64,000 nt of DNA from Psychrosphaera sp. B3R10 (GTDB taxonomy: Bacteria > Pseudomonadota > Gammaproteobacteria > Enterobacterales > Alteromonadaceae): NCBI RefSeq assembly GCF_018861025.1, contig NZ_JAHKQH010000026.1, positions 1 through 64,000 of the forward strand, in the 5' to 3' direction. Positions 28,834 through 37,914 of the stretch are shown here, one piece after another. The notes under the pieces are model-generated. The model saw only the letters and a list, made by a program, of their open reading frames with translations, had not been told where the DNA came from and did no database searches. Numbering within the stretch: the stretch's first letter is position 1; each line of letters opens with the position of its first letter. The position numbers and the translations under genes are program-made.

Positions 28834-29301
28834 ATGCAAGGTAATCAAAAAATTATTGACGCGCTAAATGGATTGTTAGCATATGAACTTGCGGCAATGG
28901 ACCAATACTTTATTCACTCTCGTATGTATCACGACTGGGGATTCACCAAATTATTTGAGCGAATCGATCATGAATTCGACGATGAAAAAGGCCATGCGTC
29001 TTTGCTAATTGAACGTATTTTGTTTTTAGAAGGCACGCCTGATATGGTGACCCGCGATGGTCTGCAGATAGGCAATGACGTACCAAGTATGCTTGCCAGT
29101 GACTTACGAGTCGAACTTGCTGTAGCTCAAGCATTAAAAGATACAATGGCATTGTGTGAAACTGAAAAAGATTTTGTCACGCGTAACATGTTACAAGTTC
29201 TTATCGACGACACGGAAACCGACCATGCGTTCTGGCTTGAACAACAATTGCGTCTTATCAAAACAATCAGTCTACCTAACTATTTACAATCTCAAATGTA
29301 A
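28834..29301 (+). CDS. bfr: Bacterioferritin, ferroxidase-type subunit lacking the heme Met
   Basis: A 155-residue bacterioferritin. All six ferroxidase ligands can be placed: Glu18 (LAYEL), Glu51 and His54 (EKGH), Glu94 (RVEL), Glu127 and His130 (ETDH). At position 52 there is Lys instead of the heme-ligating Met. It therefore complements its upstream neighbour, and a mixed shell is expected. AGGAGA lies upstream, and a terminator with a UUCG loop follows the stop. Alignment was by eye. Confidence 0.93.
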   Translation: MQGNQKIIDALNGLLAYELAAMDQYFIHSRMYHDWGFTKLFERIDHEFDDEKGHASLLIERILFLEGTPDMVTRDGLQIGNDVPSMLASDLRVELAVAQALKDTMALCETEKDFVTRNMLQVLIDDTETDHAFWLEQQLRLIKTISLPNYLQSQM

Positions 29302-29307
29302 TGTCCA

Positions 29308-29332
29308 AATGGGGGTTCGCCCCCACTTTTTT
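29308..29332 (+). terminator. Rho-independent terminator of the bfr pair
   Basis: TGGGGG, TTCG tetraloop, CCCCCA, then a T-run, starting 9 bases after the second bfr stop. Confidence 0.9.
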
Positions 29333-29482
29333 GCAAAATAAAAATTAATTGCAAATTATTGATTTATTATCCTTTCAAACTCCTGTCATTTACTTAAAAT
29401 AGACTCCCATACAAAATAATTGGCGAATTAGTATTAACACTGATCCCCACTTTTAATTAATCCATTCATAGGTTGCTTTTAA

Positions 29483-31891
29483 ATGTTGCAAAAGCTGTTA
29501 TATGCCATTTTCTATTTTTTCTTTTCAGTATTTTTAATCTTTTGGATCACCGCGACTTTTTTCTTAACGCCAATCACAAATTTTGCTCTTAAAGATTTTG
29601 AATTAGAGGTTAAAGATGGCGGCACAATTATATTTGATCCGGTACAAATTGCGCTCGATATAAGAGATTTCAGTCTTGTCCATAATAAAACCGAGCTGGT
29701 TCATTTTAAACACCTGATCGTCGACATTGCCGCGTTCCCATTATTAAAAGGTGATATTGCGTTTCACAAAGTTTATTTAGAAGGTCTTGATTCAAAAGTT
29801 AGACTCGAGCAGGAAAACGTCTTTTTAAATGAAGTTGATGTATTGGCACTCTTCGACTCTAAAAAAGCGACACCTGAGCTTGCCGCTGATGACGCCCCTA
29901 TCGCGAATGTGAAAGACACTGAGCAGACTCAAGAACTGTCTAAAGACGCACAAGCTAAACCACTTAATATTGCAATTAAAAAGCTGCAACTTAAGTCAAT
30001 CCATGTAGAGTTTTCTCAGCCTGAGTTAGCAACAACCATAGACGTTGAAAACTTTAATTTAAATAAGTTTAGTTTTGACGGTAGCGAGTTATCTGCACAA
30101 ACAGACCTGCAATCTACTATCCAACTAACAGTAGATAATCCTGACAATCCAATTGACCTGAAAACGGATATTACATTAGATACCAAAGTTCTTTTAACAC
30201 TAGGCACTGTGCTAGATGTAGATGTCGACGGATTTGACTTTGCACTCTCGAATACAGCTGTCGCCGCTGCGGGATACCAAATTGATAATCAGAACTTTCA
30301 TATTGACTCAAAAACAATTCAAGTTCAGCTAGAAAATAATGCGCCTAAATCAATCGCTGCGGAATTATCTGTCTCACAACAAAGTTTGGTTATTCGTCCA
30401 TTAGCGCAATTGGAAACTACACTTTCGTTAGCGTCGTTAACTCTCAAAGATATTGTACTATCCAATGATAAAACCCAACTAGTATTTACCCCTGAAGTAT
30501 CGGTTGAGCAACTCGTGATATCGACACTTGTTGCGATGCAAGGCGCAGAACCATCTGATCCACTATTGTCACTTGATGCAGCAGAGATCAATCGAATCAT
30601 TGCCAGCCAACAAAACGTGAATGTTGATGAAATACTTATCGGTAAAATTGGCATGAACGCCACAATGTCAAAAGACAAACAACTCACACCGTTATTCTTA
30701 GCGCCAGCCAAAGCTGACAGTGACACGACTCCAGTGCCAGAAAGCCCTACTGCTAAAACGTCAACTGCAGCGACATCAAGTGAAGCAGTCGCAAACACGG
30801 AGAAAAATACTGGGACTCAAGAAAGCACAGACAAAACAGAAGTTGCCGCGGCGACCGAAAAACAAACTGAAAGCAAAGTACTACCAAACATACGTGTCGG
30901 TAAAGTAACGCTGTTGGAACCAACAGATGCAAAGTTTCGTGATTTCAGTGTTAAGCCTGCATTTAATACGCACCTAAAAGTAAACACATTAAATCTAACC
31001 GAAATAAACAGTCTAGCGCCACAGCAAATCACTAAGTTTGAGTTGTCAGCTCAGCTCGACGAATATACTAAAATTGCCGCCAATGCAGACTTGCAACCAT
31101 TTTTGCCAAAGCCGCAATATAAAGGGAAGGTAACGGTAGATGAATTAAGCCTGCCTGAACTTTCGCCTTATGTCAGTTCAGCGCTTGGTTATAATATTGA
31201 AAGTGGTCAGTTAGACTCTAAAGTATCGGTAAAAGTTGATGGAACCGCTTTATCTGGCAAATCGTTGACTCACCTTAAATCTATGGAATTAAATGCCATT
31301 GAAGAATCTGGTGAGAAAAATAACTTAAGCGGTGGCGCTATATCGTTTAATGCTGCACTTGGGATGTTAAAAGATGGCGACGATGTAGTTGAGCTCGACA
31401 TCCCTATCAAAGGTGATTTGAATAAACCATCTGTTGGCCTTTCCGGTATTATGAGTTTAGTAATCAAACAGGCAACAATGTCTGCTGCTAAAGATTATTT
31501 AATCACTAGCTTTTTACCATATGCAAAAGTCGTCAAAATTGCGATGTCCGCCAGTGACCATTTACTAAAAATTCGCTTTGAGCCTTTGATTTATCGACCT
31601 GATGATATCCAAGTCCAAGACGAACAACTTGAATATATCTCCCAACTGGCTGCAGCTTTAAAGCAAAACCCAGATATTAATATCAAGTTATGTCCAGTAG
31701 CGACCCCTGCAGAATTAGGATCAGAGTTTAATAAAGATGATCGAATTCAACTCGCCCAAAAACGTGGCGTTGCCCTTAAAACACTGTTGATTAATAACTA
31801 TGCCATTACGTCTAAACGTTTGTATTCTTGCTCAGCAAAAATAGATGCCGACGACGATGCAAAACCAAGAATTGACATCGACCAATTATAA
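29483..31891 (+). CDS. DUF748 / AsmA-like inner-membrane-anchored protein
   Basis: An 802-residue protein with an N-terminal transmembrane helix (about 7-31) and a long beta-rich periplasmic body. Segments such as FELEVKDGGTIIFDPV and IRVGKVTLLEPTDAKFRDFS fit the DUF748 family, which is related to AsmA and bridge-like lipid transport proteins. A Thr/Ser/Glu-rich low-complexity insertion lies about residues 412-468 between the two halves. The C-terminal 90 residues (ISQLAAALKQNPDINIKLCP) resemble an OmpA-like or DUF748 C-terminal domain with one Cys pair. The gene is monocistronic and ends at a hairpin. Confidence 0.82.
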   Translation: MLQKLLYAIFYFFFSVFLIFWITATFFLTPITNFALKDFELEVKDGGTIIFDPVQIALDIRDFSLVHNKTELVHFKHLIVDIAAFPLLKGDIAFHKVYLEGLDSKVRLEQENVFLNEVDVLALFDSKKATPELAADDAPIANVKDTEQTQELSKDAQAKPLNIAIKKLQLKSIHVEFSQPELATTIDVENFNLNKFSFDGSELSAQTDLQSTIQLTVDNPDNPIDLKTDITLDTKVLLTLGTVLDVDVDGFDFALSNTAVAAAGYQIDNQNFHIDSKTIQVQLENNAPKSIAAELSVSQQSLVIRPLAQLETTLSLASLTLKDIVLSNDKTQLVFTPEVSVEQLVISTLVAMQGAEPSDPLLSLDAAEINRIIASQQNVNVDEILIGKIGMNATMSKDKQLTPLFLAPAKADSDTTPVPESPTAKTSTAATSSEAVANTEKNTGTQESTDKTEVAAATEKQTESKVLPNIRVGKVTLLEPTDAKFRDFSVKPAFNTHLKVNTLNLTEINSLAPQQITKFELSAQLDEYTKIAANADLQPFLPKPQYKGKVTVDELSLPELSPYVSSALGYNIESGQLDSKVSVKVDGTALSGKSLTHLKSMELNAIEESGEKNNLSGGAISFNAALGMLKDGDDVVELDIPIKGDLNKPSVGLSGIMSLVIKQATMSAAKDYLITSFLPYAKVVKIAMSASDHLLKIRFEPLIYRPDDIQVQDEQLEYISQLAAALKQNPDINIKLCPVATPAELGSEFNKDDRIQLAQKRGVALKTLLINNYAITSKRLYSCSAKIDADDDAKPRIDIDQL

Positions 31892-31899
31892 ACCTTCAT

Positions 31900-31928
31900 A
31901 GAGTCAACTCTCCCACTGAGTTGACTCT
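31900..31928 (+). terminator. Hairpin after the DUF748 gene
   Basis: AGAGTCAACTC and GAGTTGACTCT pair over 11 bp around a 7-base loop, starting 9 bases after the stop. The following tract is TAATTTC, only weakly T-rich. Confidence 0.7.
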
Positions 31929-32045
31929 TAATTTCAGAACAAAAAACGTCATTGTTATGCGACAGTTAAACAGAACGCCGTCATTTCCTAGCGTGTAAAA
32001 TTAGATGAGCCATAGCGATATTCAGAACCTCCAAACGAGTGCAGT

Positions 32046-32247
32046 GGAAGTCCATAGTTCGCTTTCAATTAGCTCATAATTCCAGAACAAAAAACGTCAT
32101 CCCAAAAGAGCCACAGCGATATTAGGGATCTCCAACCAAGTGCAGAGGAAGTTCATAGTTCGCTTTCAATTAGCTCATAATTCCAGAACAAAAAACGTCA
32201 TCCCAAAAGAGCCACAGCGATATTAGGGATCTCCAACCAAGTGCAGA
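32046..32247. repeat. 101-base tandem repeat, two units
   Basis: A unit containing CCAGAACAAAAAACGTCATC begins that phrase at 32082 and again at 32183, a spacing of 101 bases, with near identity between units. Each unit also carries the CTCCAACCAAGTGCAGAGG motif. Confidence 0.8.
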
Positions 32248-32590
32248 GGAATTTCATAATTCGCCTTGCAGGCTGAGTCTTTCTTTGCCCTGCGGGCAGC
32301 TATTTCGACTGCGTCGACCATACTTTTTGCAACAGCCGCTCTTTGTTTCTAAGATCATGTAGGCAAAAAGGCCGCTTTCGGCTAAATCCCTACTCCTTAT
32401 TTAAGATTTATATTATCGTCGAAGACGGAATGTACGCACATCCCTATGCACATTCCTTGCAACGGCGTCCCTGCCGTTCACTTCGAGATATAAATCTCAA
32501 CTAAGGGGGATTCAGACGAAGGGAATGTCGCCTGAACTTAAGGTGTAACAACACCTTGTTTTAAAGAAAAACCACCTTCAGAACAAAACA
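32228..32590. repeat. Hairpin-rich long repeat, copy 1
   Basis: A block of about 360 bases nearly identical to 32647-33003. Five small hairpins follow one another: GCCG/CGGC (32371-32382), GGAATGT/ACATTCC (32427-32456), AACGGC/GCCGTT (32461-32478), GAGAT/ATCTC (32485-32498), AAGGTGT/ACACCTT (32540-32557). This copy has roughly 20 extra bases (CTCTTTGTTTCTAAGATCAT) before GTAGGCAAAAAGG. There is no coding frame with family resemblance. Confidence 0.8.
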
Positions 32591-32646
32591 GAATAAAACG
32601 TCATCCCCAAAGCTAGTAATATGAGTCGAGCCACAGCGATATTCAG

Positions 32647-33003
32647 GATCTCCAACCAAGTGCAGAGGAAGTTCATAATTCGCCTTGCAGGCTGAGTCTT
32701 TCTTTGCCCTGCGGGCAGCTATTTCGACTGCGTCGACCATACTTTTTGCAACAGCCCCAAAAGTAGGCAAAAAGGCCGCTTTCGGCTAAATCCCTACTCC
32801 TTATTTAAGATTTATATTATCGTCGAAGACGGAATGTACGCACATCCCTATGCACATTCCTTGCAACGGCGTCCCTGCCGTTCACTTCGAGATATAAATC
32901 TCAACTAAGGGGGATTCAGACGAAGGGAAATGTCGCCTGAACTTAAGGTGTAACAACACCTTGTTTTAAAGAAAAACCACCTTCAGAACAAAACAGAAAA
33001 AAA
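32647..33003. repeat. Hairpin-rich long repeat, copy 2
   Basis: Second copy of the element at 32228-32590, in direct orientation. All five hairpins are kept. Differences are confined mainly to the short insertion site after GCAACAGCC and a single added base in GGGAAATG. Confidence 0.8.
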
Positions 33004-33119
33004 CGTCATCCCCTAAGCTAGTAATATGAGTCAGCCATAGCGATATTCAGGATCTCCAACCAAATGCAGTGGAAGTCCATAGTTCGCTTTCAATTAGCTC
33101 ATAATTCCAGAACAAAAAA

Positions 33120-33305
33120 CGTCATCCTGAAAGAGCCTAAGCGATATTCAGGATCTCCAACCAAGTGCAGAGGAATGTCATAATTCGCACTAAAGAATGC
33201 TTGAATGTTGCTAGTAACGCCAATGTATAGCGCACCAGAATATTTTTACTTTCGGAGTTGTTTGTTGGAGATTCCAAATATCGCTGGGGCGATTTTGGAA
33301 TGACG
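33120..33305. repeat. 186-base MITE-like element, copy A
   Basis: It begins CGTCATCCTGAAAGAGCC and ends in the inverse CGATTTTGGAATGACG, giving imperfect terminal inverted repeats of about 39 bases that share CGTCAT and GCGATATT. The core includes CACTAAAGAATGCTTGAAT and TATTTTTACTTTCGGAGT. Copies of exactly the same length lie at 49371-49556 and 49755-49940. No transposase is encoded, so if mobile it is non-autonomous. Confidence 0.8.
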
Positions 33306-33481
33306 ATCTTTTCTAAAAACCTGTGGGGTCAGAGTTGCTGATCGCAAAATGCCCCACGGTTTACAAAGCTTGATAAGTCAGCGACAGCGATATTCAGAAC
33401 CTCCAACCAAGTGCAGAGGAAGTTCATTGTTCGCTTAAATATTTTAGGCCCAGAAAATCAGCAAACTCAGCTTCCGCTGTA

Positions 33482-34759
33482 TTATCGCTCAATTCTCCAA
33501 GGCGGACGTTCTAATTTAATATCTTTACCAACTGCCTTTGAAATTAATGGCACTAATCGCTCCTGTGATGAACTCACAAGGGAGAAGATGTGTCCTTGAA
33601 TATCAGTTACTTTAACTGTTGTTTCCATATCGACAGCGGGATTGAAGACCGTCTGGTTTTTAGCAATCACTTCTCGAGACAATGCTTGTTTCTCAATTTT
33701 ATCAGCGATCACCTTTTTGGTTTCAAGTTTATTGGTTTTTGTCCGTGCGGTTCTACCAGCTCGGTGTATATAATCATTATTGTTAACTGGTAAATCGTAG
33801 TTAATCACATAATACAAACCGCTAATATCAATACCACGGGAAACAATGTCAGTAGCAACTAGACATTTAAATTCGCCATCTTTAAAGCCAGCTAGTCGTT
33901 GCTGTCTTTGTTTTTGCGAGATTTCATTATGGATACCTGTTGTAACAAATCCTTCGTCATTTAAAATCTTGGTTAAAAAATTAACGTCAAATTTAGTACG
34001 AGCAAAAATTAATACTCGGTCACAGTTGATCATATTTAACAAACCAAATAAATGTTTGTTTTTATCGTCACCATAACAACGGTACATTGTATGTAAAATT
34101 TTATCTAAAGCTGGTTGTATACTGCCGCCTTTAACAATTTTAACTCTGTTTAAATGTTCTTGATTAAACTTGTTTAAGGTTTTTGAATCCGTTGCAGAAA
34201 ACAGAACCTTTTGTGCTTTTTTCGGCATCGCCGCTAAAATATTTTTCAGCTCGTGATAAATACCCATGCTGACCAATCTGTCAGCTTCGTCCATAACAAA
34301 AAATTGAATGTCATTTAATGAAATAGCTTTTATCTTCATTAAGTCAATCAGTCGCTTTGGAGTAGCAACAATAATGTCCGTTCCACGTTTAAAGCGATTG
34401 ACTTGTGATTGAATACGCACCCCACCAAATATACTGATGGTACGCAATTTTAAACCTTTACCATATTGACCAATTGACTCTTCAACTTGTTGCGCCAGTT
34501 CTCGGGTAGGTACTAAGAACAACGCACGGATAGGTCTAACTTGGTCTTCACTGTGATCAGTCTGACTTAGCTCTTGCAATATAGGCAGTAAATAAGCCGC
34601 AGTTTTACCGGTTCCTGTCGGGGCAATAGCGTAAGTATCGGTGCCAGAAAGTACTGCACCAATTGATTTTTCTTGTATATAAGTTGGCTTTTTATAGCCC
34701 AAACGCTTGATATTAGATTGAAGCGTTGTGTTAATGCCCAGTTTTGCGAAAGTCGTCAT
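33482..34759 (-). CDS. DEAD-box ATP-dependent RNA helicase
   Basis: A 425-residue RNA helicase. In order are the Q motif region (LGYKKPTYIQEKSI), Walker A APTGTGKTAAYLLP near residue 45, PTRELAQQ, the DEAD box VMDEADRLVSMG near residue 155, SATDS, and HRAGRTAR near residue 330. The C-terminal tail is short (about 85 residues) and not basic enough for a clear RhlE or SrmB assignment, so no symbol is given. Likely roles are ribosome assembly or RNA decay. The 3' end abuts repeat island 1. Confidence 0.92.
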   Translation of the reverse strand: MTTFAKLGINTTLQSNIKRLGYKKPTYIQEKSIGAVLSGTDTYAIAPTGTGKTAAYLLPILQELSQTDHSEDQVRPIRALFLVPTRELAQQVEESIGQYGKGLKLRTISIFGGVRIQSQVNRFKRGTDIIVATPKRLIDLMKIKAISLNDIQFFVMDEADRLVSMGIYHELKNILAAMPKKAQKVLFSATDSKTLNKFNQEHLNRVKIVKGGSIQPALDKILHTMYRCYGDDKNKHLFGLLNMINCDRVLIFARTKFDVNFLTKILNDEGFVTTGIHNEISQKQRQQRLAGFKDGEFKCLVATDIVSRGIDISGLYYVINYDLPVNNNDYIHRAGRTARTKTNKLETKKVIADKIEKQALSREVIAKNQTVFNPAVDMETTVKVTDIQGHIFSLVSSSQERLVPLISKAVGKDIKLERPPWRIER

Positions 34760-35167
34760 TATGATAATTTATTTGCGAAGAATGGCCGCATTATACCTAA
34801 ACTAATCAAAAAAACCTCACTCGATATGTACACCTAGAATAAAACCACCAAATTTATTTAAACTGCAGCCACTAAATATCATGTATTCGGCAATTATAAT
34901 GGACGATAATGCGAGCAACGAGACAAAGCCGACAATCACTTGAATGTAAAAAGTAGGGCGACTTATGAGACAATGCAGGGAGCAACTAAATTGCTAAATT
35001 TAGCTTATTAACACTCTTATGGTCAAAACAATGAACGACCTCGGTACTAATCTAAATAGGTTAAATATAAGCTAAATACATAAAACACAGCTAAATTTAC
35101 TAAAAACTAAACCAAAACTTAACACTTCGCGTATATAGATAATGACCTAACAGAAAAAGTGACCTAA
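34760..35167. other. Divergent intergenic region, no feature found
   Basis: About 400 bases, strongly AT-rich, between the divergent DEAD-box helicase and the small DUF6435-like gene. It should carry both promoters. I see no repeat, no convincing hairpin and no coding frame. Confidence 0.5.
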
Positions 35168-35350
35168 ATGTTCTCAATATTTAAAAAAGATCCAATTAAA
35201 AAGTTAAATAAAACTTATGAAACAAAACTAGAGCAAGCGATGTTGGCGCAACGAAACGGGAATATCAGAGCATACTCAATGATTACCGCTGAAGCTGAAA
35301 AAATTGCCGAAGAAATTAAAATATTAGAGGATGCCAAAAGTGCCCAATAA
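35168..35350 (+). CDS. Small DUF6435/Lacal_2735 family protein
   Basis: A 60-residue charged helical protein, MFSIFKKDPIKKLNKTYETK, with AQRNGNIRAYSMITAEAEKI in the middle. This pattern is typical of a small family of marine bacteria known as DUF6435 or Lacal_2735. It has no membrane segment and is predicted as two helices. The ATG follows a stretch GAAAAAGTGACC that is a weak ribosome site. It is a single gene; its function is unknown. Confidence 0.8.
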   Translation: MFSIFKKDPIKKLNKTYETKLEQAMLAQRNGNIRAYSMITAEAEKIAEEIKILEDAKSAQ

Positions 35351-35426
35351 TGCGTCTGTCACTTTAGACTAATTAAGCGAACTCAGCGATGCAGGTGCCA
35401 CCATTTTGTGGCTTATAAAGCGAATT

Positions 35427-35885
35427 CTACCAGCGTGATAATGCATCTTTGTCTTTATCATTAAATTCAACCCAACGTTCGCCTTCTGTTGTTTGCTCTT
35501 TTTTCCAAAATGGCGCGTCGTTCTTGAGGTAATCCATTATAAATTGTGAAGCACTAAACGCGGCTTCACGGTGTTTACTTGTAACGCCCACAAATACAAT
35601 CTGTTCGCTCAAACCTAATGACCCCACGCGATGAATAATTGTTATTCTCCCTAGTGGCCATTTTTGTTTCGCTTCCAACGCGATTGTCTCAAGCGCTTTT
35701 TCCGTCATTCCAGGATAATGTTCTAGGGTTAACCCCAATACTTGATGCCCTTGATTATAATCTCGAACCAAGCCAGTAAATGTAACAACTGCACCGTTTT
35801 CTGTGTCGTTTGCCAGTAACTTTTGGTATTCACTACCTAAGTCAAAGTCATCATTTTGAACTAATACCCTAATGCTATTTAACAT
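35427..35885 (-). CDS. moaE: Molybdopterin synthase catalytic subunit
   Basis: MoaE with MoaD converts precursor Z (cPMP) to molybdopterin. The start is ATG 35885, one base after the moaD stop, giving 152 residues; a start at 35927 would run into moaD. Typical segments are GAVVTFTGLVRDYNQG, LEHYPGMTEKAL, RITIIHRVGSLGLSEQIVFV and the active-site region DYLKNDAPFWKKE with its Lys residues. It is the last gene of modABC-moaDE. Confidence 0.94.
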   Translation of the reverse strand: MLNSIRVLVQNDDFDLGSEYQKLLANDTENGAVVTFTGLVRDYNQGHQVLGLTLEHYPGMTEKALETIALEAKQKWPLGRITIIHRVGSLGLSEQIVFVGVTSKHREAAFSASQFIMDYLKNDAPFWKKEQTTEGERWVEFNDKDKDALSRW

Positions 35886-35886
35886 A

Positions 35887-36135
35887 TTAGCCCCCTGTGA
35901 CCGGCGGAAATAACGCGACTTCATCATTCGGATGTATCGTATGGTTTTTATCGACCATGGTCTGGTTTACAGCCACTAACAATTTATTATTGGTGAGATA
36001 ACGTTGCCATTGAGGATATTGCGTCACTAGTATGCCAATTAAGTCTGCGACCGCTGTCGCTTCTTTCAGCTCGACTTGAACTTGTTCACAACCAAGTTGC
36101 TCCCGTAATTGGGCAAAAAATAAAATATCGGTCAT
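35887..36135 (-). CDS. moaD: Molybdopterin synthase sulfur carrier subunit
   Basis: A ubiquitin-like sulfur carrier of 82 residues ending in the required Gly-Gly (FPPVTGG), which is thiocarboxylated by MoeB. The start is ATG 36135: AGGA lies six bases upstream, whereas the longer reading begins with TTG two codons earlier. It is directly followed by moaE and preceded by modC at 31 bases, so cofactor synthesis is tied to molybdate import in one transcript. moaA, moaB and moaC are elsewhere. Confidence 0.93.
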   Translation of the reverse strand: MTDILFFAQLREQLGCEQVQVELKEATAVADLIGILVTQYPQWQRYLTNNKLLVAVNQTMVDKNHTIHPNDEVALFPPVTGG

Positions 36136-36166
36136 GGCCAATCCTACTTAAAAATATTTATAAAAA

Positions 36167-37228
36167 TCAAACAACTTTAAACTGAGCATAAACCGTTTGT
36201 CCTGTATCTAACGCCATACGTTCCTGCGACATTGCCGAAATTTCGGCCAAGATTGTTTGCCCATTGACGGTTAGTGTTATTAAAACGTAATTTTGCTTTT
36301 GTTCGACACTTTGTATTGTTGCCGGAAGTTGATTCACCATACTTGAAGACTGGCTACTTTCTTTATTAATAACCACTTTTGAGCCATCGATAACGAGGTA
36401 TTCAAGTTCATCATCGCTATCAGAAATATGACTAAACAAAAGTAACTTTTCGGTACCTTCAACTTGCCAGCGTGTTAATTGGTATTGCGCTAACCTTGCA
36501 TCAAATTTTACACTAAGTTGGCTTAATGTAGGCTGATTATTTGTCGATGAAATTTGCGTGACTAGCTTTTTACTCGGGCCTTGGCTGACCACTTCGCCCT
36601 GTTCAATCCAGACAATATGATCGCAGCACATGGCCAGTTCTTTTAACGAATGACTCACCATAACAAACTGCATTTTGTAGTCACGTTTCAATTTTCTAAG
36701 TAACGAGGCAAATTGATCCCGACTATGCCAATCTATCGCCGAAAATACTTCATCTAGCAACATCACAGGTTTTCCCGACATTAACGCTCGGGCAAATATG
36801 ATACGTTGTTTTTCTCCCGACGATAACGCGTTAATCGCTCGCTGCAATAGGTGTTTTATGCCGCACCAATGGACCACATCATCTAGTGTATATGGAATGT
36901 TTGACGTTTTTTTCCCGTGTTTAACCACAAAATCAAGGTTTTGTTGAACGTCTAAATGTGGAAACAAATGCGTTTTATCCGACACGATAACAAAGGGGCG
37001 ATCAACCGCATTTACGTCTTGCCACTGCTGTTGGTTATAATCGATATTCAGTGTTTCAAAAGACGCGGAGTGTATTCCTGCAACAGCCTTTAACAACGTC
37101 GATTTGCCGCTTCCTGAAGAACCAAATATGCCCACAATATCTGTTTCGACTGGTAACTGACCCTTTAATGAAAGTCCATTTTGATGGGCGCGAAATTTAA
37201 AGTGACTCGATGTTATTTCAAAATTCAT
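36167..37228 (-). CDS. modC: Molybdate ABC transporter ATP-binding protein
   Basis: The ATPase of the ModABC importer. Walker A is GSSGSGKSTLLKAVAGI near residue 35, the ABC signature LSSGEKQRIIFARAL near residue 130, and Walker B MLLDEVFSAID with the H-loop VSHSLKEL. A C-terminal TOBE/Mop-like domain (about 290-353) is the usual molybdate-sensing part. The start overlaps the modB stop by 4 bases. The length of 353 is typical. Confidence 0.94.
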   Translation of the reverse strand: MNFEITSSHFKFRAHQNGLSLKGQLPVETDIVGIFGSSGSGKSTLLKAVAGIHSASFETLNIDYNQQQWQDVNAVDRPFVIVSDKTHLFPHLDVQQNLDFVVKHGKKTSNIPYTLDDVVHWCGIKHLLQRAINALSSGEKQRIIFARALMSGKPVMLLDEVFSAIDWHSRDQFASLLRKLKRDYKMQFVMVSHSLKELAMCCDHIVWIEQGEVVSQGPSKKLVTQISSTNNQPTLSQLSVKFDARLAQYQLTRWQVEGTEKLLLFSHISDSDDELEYLVIDGSKVVINKESSQSSSMVNQLPATIQSVEQKQNYVLITLTVNGQTILAEISAMSQERMALDTGQTVYAQFKVV

Positions 37229-37914
37229 TGGCCCGCACCTTTAAACGGGCCAAAGCCGCGATTAAATTTGTAAAGCAGCACTAAACTTGTAAACGAAAAC
37301 GCCACCAAAATAAACGCCAACTGATTCGCGGCCGCATAATTTAAAGTCTCAACATGGTCATACAACGCGATAGACAATACTTGGGTTTCTCCAGGAATAT
37401 TGCCACCTATCATTAAGACCAGTCCAAATTCACCCAATGTGTGGGCAAAACCTAAGGTCATTGCCGACAAAATAGCAGGCCTTATAAGCGGTAAAACAAG
37501 AAACAAAAACCGCTTTACACCGTTCACGCCTAAAGATTTCGCGGTATCGATAAGATCATGATTAATTTGTGAAAACCCAGTTAATAGCGGTTGCAAAACA
37601 AAAGGCAATGAATAAATAACAGACCCAAATAAGATCCCGGTAAAGCTAAATGCAAGATAACTTCCAGTGAGATCAAACCACAATTGTCCCAGGAAGCTTT
37701 GGGGCGCAAACGCCAAAAGAAAATAGAAACCCAAAACGGTCGGCGGCAATACTAAAGGAAGTGCAATAACCGCTTCAAATATTGGCTTTAAACGTCCCTT
37801 ATAACGTGACAACGCCCATGCTGCAGGTAACCCAAATATCAGCAATAATACTGTGGTTAGTAGCGCCAATTTTATCGTTAACCAAAGTGCGGTTAGGTCA
37901 GCTAATTCATTCAT
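37225..37914 (-). CDS. modB: Molybdate ABC transporter permease
   Basis: The inner-membrane channel subunit of ModABC, 229 residues with five or six transmembrane helices. It has the conserved LPLVLPPTVLGFYFLLAF near residue 50 and the EAA-like loop AKSLGVNGVKRFLFLVLP near residue 125 that docks on ModC. Gene ends overlap modA by 8 bases and modC by 4 bases, so the three are co-translated. Confidence 0.94.
   Translation of the reverse strand: MNELADLTALWLTIKLALLTTVLLLIFGLPAAWALSRYKGRLKPIFEAVIALPLVLPPTVLGFYFLLAFAPQSFLGQLWFDLTGSYLAFSFTGILFGSVIYSLPFVLQPLLTGFSQINHDLIDTAKSLGVNGVKRFLFLVLPLIRPAILSAMTLGFAHTLGEFGLVLMIGGNIPGETQVLSIALYDHVETLNYAAANQLAFILVAFSFTSLVLLYKFNRGFGPFKGAGQ

Larger units (their letters stand above)
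31930..33440. repeat. Repeat island 1 (gene-free)
   Basis: About 1.5 kb between the convergent ends of the DUF748 gene and the DEAD-box helicase gene with no credible coding frame. It is built of modules: a 101-base tandem repeat, two copies of a roughly 360-base hairpin-rich element, one 186-base inverted-repeat element, and a short module shared with a second island at 48943-49960. A motif like CTCCAACCAAGTGCAGAGGAA, slightly variable, appears at about 32032, 32131, 32232, 32650, 33054, 33157 and 33401. Confidence 0.85.

Noticed and set aside
30325-30798. A 157-codon minus-strand frame opposite the DUF748 gene
   Set aside because: Antisense shadow of a protein with clear envelope-protein character; no ribosome site.
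32561-32770. A 69-codon minus-strand frame inside repeat island 1
   Set aside because: It spans a junction between modules, so its sequence is a by-product of the repeats.
31930-33440. CRISPR array
   Set aside because: Repeats are long, unequal and contain hairpins; there are no regular 30-40-base spacers and no cas genes.
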